This document shows positions 59,701-64,000 of a DNA stretch of 64,000 nucleotides, in pieces; within the stretch, counting starts at the first letter, position 1; each line of letters begins with the position of its first letter. The notes beneath the pieces were generated by a model that was not told the origin of the DNA, ran no database searches, and worked only from the letters and a program-made list of their open reading frames with translations. The position numbers and the translations under genes were made by a program. Source of the DNA: Parietaria judaica (taxonomy: Eukaryota; Streptophyta; Magnoliopsida; Rosales; Urticaceae); NCBI GenBank assembly GCA_954871525.1, contig OX940864.1, positions 22,624,001 through 22,688,000 on the forward strand. The letters are read 5' to 3'.

Positions 59701-60017
59701 TCTCCGAGCATCATATCCCCATCATCCACATGCACGCCATTGTCGGAAAGTTTATAGTCAATAATATGCAAACAACCTTTACGTAGAGATTCATTTCCCA
59801 AAGCTCATTCCACGACTTAGACCGTCGATATCACGAAGTACTATTATATTGAGACTACTCTCTTCTACAACATAAAGTCTCGTTGGAGCTTTTATCCCTT
59901 CTCATTCTACTCGGCAATAAAGTGCATTTTTAGCAATATTTGATACTTATGCCGTAGAAATAAAGAACCGTTAGGACTTTTAAAAGCATAATTTAACAAT
60001 ATAGGTTTTCAAGTAAT
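56794..60017. other. AT-rich intergenic DNA
   Basis: Includes a short tandem repeat at 56,800-56,910. About 57,700-58,030 is slightly GC-richer but has no recognisable product in either direction. About 59,640-59,900 is likewise mixed composition without a motif. No gene is supported. Confidence 0.55.
56800..56910. repeat. Short tandem repeat beside the hAT element
   Basis: ATATCATAAGCTATGATGC occurs at about 56,813 and 56,875, each preceded by TTAAGGTTT. AAGCTATGATGC lies inside a small palindrome-like ATCATAGC/GCTATGAT region. Period about 62 bp, two copies. Confidence 0.8.
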
Positions 60018-60025
60018 GGTTCATT

Positions 60026-60491
60026 CAAGGTTCAACTTGCCGAATTTGCCGATAAATCACTTGCCGTTTTCGACGGATTTATCGTTTGTTTGCCGATTAA
60101 TCGACGGAAAACTAATAAACACTGTAGATTATCGTTACCAACACTTATCGAGGATTATCGATGAAAAATCACTAAAATATTTTTAAGAATATATTAACTA
60201 AGTTTATAATGTTGATAAAACATTAAAATGCCAAAAATAAAATCATTTCATACTCAACATAGGTAAATAAAATATAGTCTCACTCTCACATATGTAAATA
60301 CTCGAATAAAATCATCGAAAAATGCAAAATTTATTGAAAAGTACCATATTTTTGTTATTTTTCAAGATGCATGTTTGCCGATTTTCGACAAAAATCATGG
60401 AAAAGTACTGACATGGCCGTCTTGCCGATAACTACCAACAAGACGGATAATCGAAGATTATCGAAGATAATCGTGGAAAAGTCGAACCTTG
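60026..60491. mobile_element. Non-autonomous hAT element, 466 bp
   Basis: Perfect 8-bp duplications GGTTCATT (60,018-60,025 and 60,492-60,499) flank CAAGGTTCAACTTGCCG and, inverted, CAAGGTTCGACTTTTCC. Subterminal GCCGATT/AATCGAC and GATTATCG words mirror those of the 1.76-kb element at 11,220, including the ACGGAAAAC and ACACTGTAG order near the left end. It appears to be a short deletion derivative of that family, without coding sequence. Confidence 0.93.
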
Positions 60492-60553
60492 GGTTCATTG
60501 ATCTTAATTGTGAGTCAAATCAATATCATCTCAGTCTGACTATCAATTTCCCA

Positions 60554-60555
<2 letters not shown>

Positions 60556-60602
<47 letters not shown>
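60556..60602. repeat. (AT)n microsatellite
   Basis: An uninterrupted AT run of about 23 units just downstream of the 466-bp hAT element. Confidence 0.95.
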
Positions 60603-62851
60603 TTATAATGATGAATGATGATAATAGTAGTAACAATGGTTATGCAAAAATATGTCTAAAATGCAAGCAAGAAGACAAAGGTGGTACTAAAAGAAGGGGG
60701 TCCTCAATTTGCTTTGCCCTTCACATCCTCGAGCTATGAGCTATGTGTGGTGTGTGTGTGTGTGTGATGGGGTCATCAAAGTTTGACTTTAAATTTCTAT
60801 CAAATTATTCTTCACATGTGTAGTAAATTAAAGCCATTTAATGAATTCTCCCATGGGAATTTTTTGTTTTTTATTTCTCCATTCTGGTGTGTAATTAAGT
60901 GATTAAAGATATAGTGTACAATGAGAATTTATTATGCAAAATGAAAATAGTTAACTTTTTTTTCTTCTTCTAATTGTCAATGATTTTTAGTTTTGAGGCT
61001 AGAATTACACAACCTTAAATATAAGCTTGATTGTCTTGGTTGAGAGATAAAAAGTAATGAGCTTGATAATAGTATAATAATATTAGAGAAAATTCAAACT
61101 CCCCTTAAAATTATGTGGGTAAAATAGAATTACCCGCATAGAATATCTATGTGGGTAATTCTATTTTACTGTGAAAGTTACATAAAATTGTAAGGATATA
61201 TTTTAGAAAACGCTGAACTAATATATCCTTCAAACTAAAATAATTTATATTTTTCTTCTCAAACTCGCCTTAAACCTTAAATTTTTGTTTCACGATGGAA
61301 TCACGGCACGATATCGTCTAATTACATGCATTGAGACAATATCGTCATAAATTACATGACGGTGTACGGAGATACGAGATAGAACGGGCATCTTTACAGG
61401 ATAGAAATATAGTCACATTCAAGAAGATATTTGCAAAATAGGATTCAATTATATGTGAAATCATAAAATAATTAATGATGTAGCTCAATTTCTACATAAT
61501 TTCAACATTAGCACACAACAAAAGTAAGCGTAACTTACACATTAAAAAAACGTCCGAAGCATAGATATTACCTTCTTTTGACCGAACCCTCTCACAGATG
61601 CACTAAGAGAAGAAGAAAAAATTGAATCGAAATCAAATTTAATTACAACGAAGCAAACATTAACACAATAACACAAGCAAGACAACCTTAAAAAAAAATC
61701 ATATAAAGAACTCATATATTAGTCATCTTTATTGGAACACTATCGTTTTTATCATTCTCGACGTATATTATGTTGGCTTCTTTGTGTTCAATCTGTTGCC
61801 GTATCTAGTGACGCTATAAATGAAAAATCAACGACATGTATCCAGAAAAGAATATTACGCATTTATTACAAGGATTTTCTTATCCTTCATCAATGGAACG
61901 ATTGAGCTAACATTCTCCAGATTACATACAATTATCACAAACATGCCCATAATAAAAGAATGATTGCTTGTGATTTATATCTAATTGGAGAAGATTGGAG
62001 CCACGATTTATAGAAGATTTATAGAAGACTAAATATGGAAATAATGGTCATTGCTCCTCATGACCCCATAGTAGAAGTTCAATCGACTACTCCTTGTATT
62101 ACACAAGAAAAACCTTCGGGAGAAGGAAAACGGCGATTCATGAGTGAAGTGAGGAAGAAAAGACGTTCGCAGTTGATTTGGTGCAAGGGGGTCTTGTGAT
62201 CATCAGGAGTTCAAGATTTGGATGGCAAAGTTGATGGTGTAACATCAATGAGGGTTTTCCTTTATGATTTGGATCCATATGTATTATTATTTGTAATAAT
62301 CTATTGTAATCTCTTGGTTGATCACTCTGGGTGAGTGCCTTGTATAAGTATGTTATCCATAAAGGATAGTCCGGACTGCATTAAGAAAAAGTATCGGTGT
62401 CGTTACTTTTTCCACACTTGCTTTTTTTTCCTTACGTTTTACGCACATCACAGATATATCTCGCTAAACACAAATATATAACTTAACCATTGATAAAAAA
62501 AAATATTAAAAAAAAAACTTGAACGAGACTTAGTATGAAGGCTCTTGGGGACGAAATTGTGACAACTCAACTTTTTTGAAGCCGTCACTTAGAAGTAAAA
62601 CTCTTTGAAACTCTTTGAAAATACTTGGTTTTTTTCTCTGAAACAACTTAGAAGTAAATAAGTAAATAAGTAAATAAAATAGTAAAAATATTTATCACGA
62701 ATTTCTTTTTCAAAACAAAAAAAAAAAAAACATGCAAAAGAAAATTTACAGAAAACGTCTTCACAATGATTACTCATTCACTCAATCCCTTGCATATCTT
62801 CCCCTGTCACTGTCCAATCCACCACGCAATCATAGGTTTATTACCTACGGT
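60603..62851. other. AT-rich intergenic DNA, possible retroelement scraps
   Basis: About 61,090-61,170 contains an inverted pair around TATGTGGGTAATTCTATTTTA. About 62,000-62,440 is less AT-rich without a recognisable frame. CTCTTGGGGACGAAATTGTGA near 62,540 recalls the sequence at the 3' end of plant Ty3-type retroelement interiors, but no polyprotein remnant is nearby. No gene is supported. Confidence 0.45.
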
Positions 62852-62968
62852 TAGAGCTGCACATTAAAATTGCCAAATCAAGTCACGACGCGTCGCGACC
62901 AATTTTCTCAGTTCGCGAACAATCGCGATTTTGCGGCAAAAATCGCGATTCATCGCGAATATGGGCAA

Positions 62969-63016
<48 letters not shown>

Positions 63017-63126
63017 TCATCGCGATGCATCGCCGCCGTGATTCTCGCGACGCGTCGCGACCGTGAATCTCGAGATTTTGGCGACTATGTTCGAGACTGG
63101 TCGCGATGCACGTTTGTGCAGCTCTA
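62852..63126. mobile_element. hAT-like MITE, CpG-rich, 275 bp
   Basis: Flanks CCTACGGT (62,844-62,851) and CCTACTGT (63,127-63,134) match at 7 of 8 positions. Termini TAGAGCTGCACA are perfect inverted repeats over 12 bp. The interior repeats CGCGA, CGACGCGTCGCGACC and ATCGCGATT words, unusually CpG-rich for this region, with a (TC)n run at about 62,972-63,013. An open frame across it is a by-product of composition. Confidence 0.8.
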
Positions 63127-64000
63127 CCTACTGTACGAATGAAAATATTTTGTGTGAGCTAAAAGGTCAGTGAGATACAATTACTTTCTCACAAAAATAT
63201 AATAAAACAAAATAACGATACAAGCCAAATTATGCTTATTTTACATATTACGATCTATTACTGATCTTTTCCTAGGTGATCATCATCTTGTGTACGTACC
63301 AACTTGCCCGCGAGGCTGTTGGATCGACGGGGTGTACATGTCCCGAAGTCCGAGGCCAATAACTCTCGCGGTTCATGAATACCGCATATGATTAATTCCG
63401 TCATCAATACACTCATCTCGGGAAGAATTAACATAACTTTGGCGGTTTAGCTAAATTGCAAGATTAATCTCGTCCTCAATACACTCATCTCGGGGAAATA
63501 TCTAAACTTTAAGTACCTCCTCGTGAGGTGTGGTACGACACTTCATTAATTCCTATGTTTAGTGTCATGAGCTTATGAACTTATTATAATCCATATCTTA
63601 TTCCTTTAGCTAAAGGAACACAACATCTCACGACAATCATTCTTCATAGTCAAATAATCAACATAAATCTTAATCTATTATTAAATCATCATAACATATT
63701 TATAACAATCATTTGAAACAACAACATACATTCAATAATATCTCACACACAATTCAACAAACTACATAATCAAACATATCAAATAGCACCTTTATTTTCA
63801 AACAAATTTGTATTGTATTGAGGTTGGACTCACCTGAATCGCCACGGTTGTCTTTCCCGCGACTCCGACGGAGACACCTTTACGAGCGACGTTCGTAGAT
63901 AATTATTATGGATTAAAAACTGATCACTTGCTAAACGATTCCTAAAACCTGACTTATAGGCTAAACTGAGATTTGGGTTTCTAAAGGAGCTTTTAAGGTA
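63127..64000. other. LTR-like sequence cut by the window edge
   Basis: GC-richer blocks at 63,270-63,530 and 63,830-64,000 flank AT-rich DNA. The words TCAATACACTCATCTCGGG(A/G)A occur at about 63,404 and 63,476. The last 170 bp resemble, by eye, terminal sequence of plant LTR retrotransposons. The element would continue to the right, so its type and bounds cannot be set here. Confidence 0.35.

Overview
The window is nuclear DNA from a flowering plant, most likely a eudicot. Genes are split by short AT-rich GT-AG introns, coding sequence is GC-richer than its surroundings, and the products belong to land-plant families: an STP hexose carrier, a CRM-domain organelle splicing factor, a plastid phosphoglucan, water dikinase and plant GT47 exostosins. 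I could not name the species.

Positions 1-38,000 are the gene-bearing half. In order: an STP14-like sugar/H+ symporter (+, 11-2824); convergent to it, a CRS2-associated factor (CAF1-like) group II intron splicing factor (-, 3168-6816); an intronless unrecognised membrane protein (+, 8178-8834); a GT47 exostosin-type glycosyltransferase whose first exon is split by a 1.76-kb hAT transposon (+, 11,037-15,171); a 19-exon phosphoglucan, water dikinase (PWD/GWD3; +, 15,784-21,445) with an apparent one-base frameshift in its last exon; a decayed RhoGDI pseudogene (21,700-22,267); a second, intact GT47 paralogue (+, 27,332-29,731); and a lipase-like alpha/beta hydrolase (+, 33,527-37,949) whose first intron carries a tandem duplication that copied the start of exon 2.

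Positions 38,000-64,000 contain no host gene that I can support. This half is AT-rich and made of repeats: an LTR-like scrap, a short-period tandem array, a solo LTR (44,740-45,616), a Mutator-like MITE, a recent 326-bp tandem duplication, a 4.5-kb hAT element with a decayed transposase (52,263-56,785), several non-autonomous hAT elements, and LTR-like sequence running off the right edge.

The genes do not form an operon-like unit. Functionally there is a plastid theme (CAF splicing factor; PWD starch phosphorylation) plus sugar transport and glycan synthesis, but neighbourhood in a plant genome is weak evidence of cooperation. The clearest story is structural: a GT47 pair with identical internal exon lengths flanks PWD, and a second copy of the first GT47 gene's 3' flank lies downstream of PWD, so the locus was shaped by segmental duplication and then by hAT and Mutator-type elements. 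Transposon boundaries below rest on target-site duplications and terminal repeats read directly from the sequence. I found no convincing new biological system; the most useful leads are the hAT-split GT47 gene and the frameshifted PWD.
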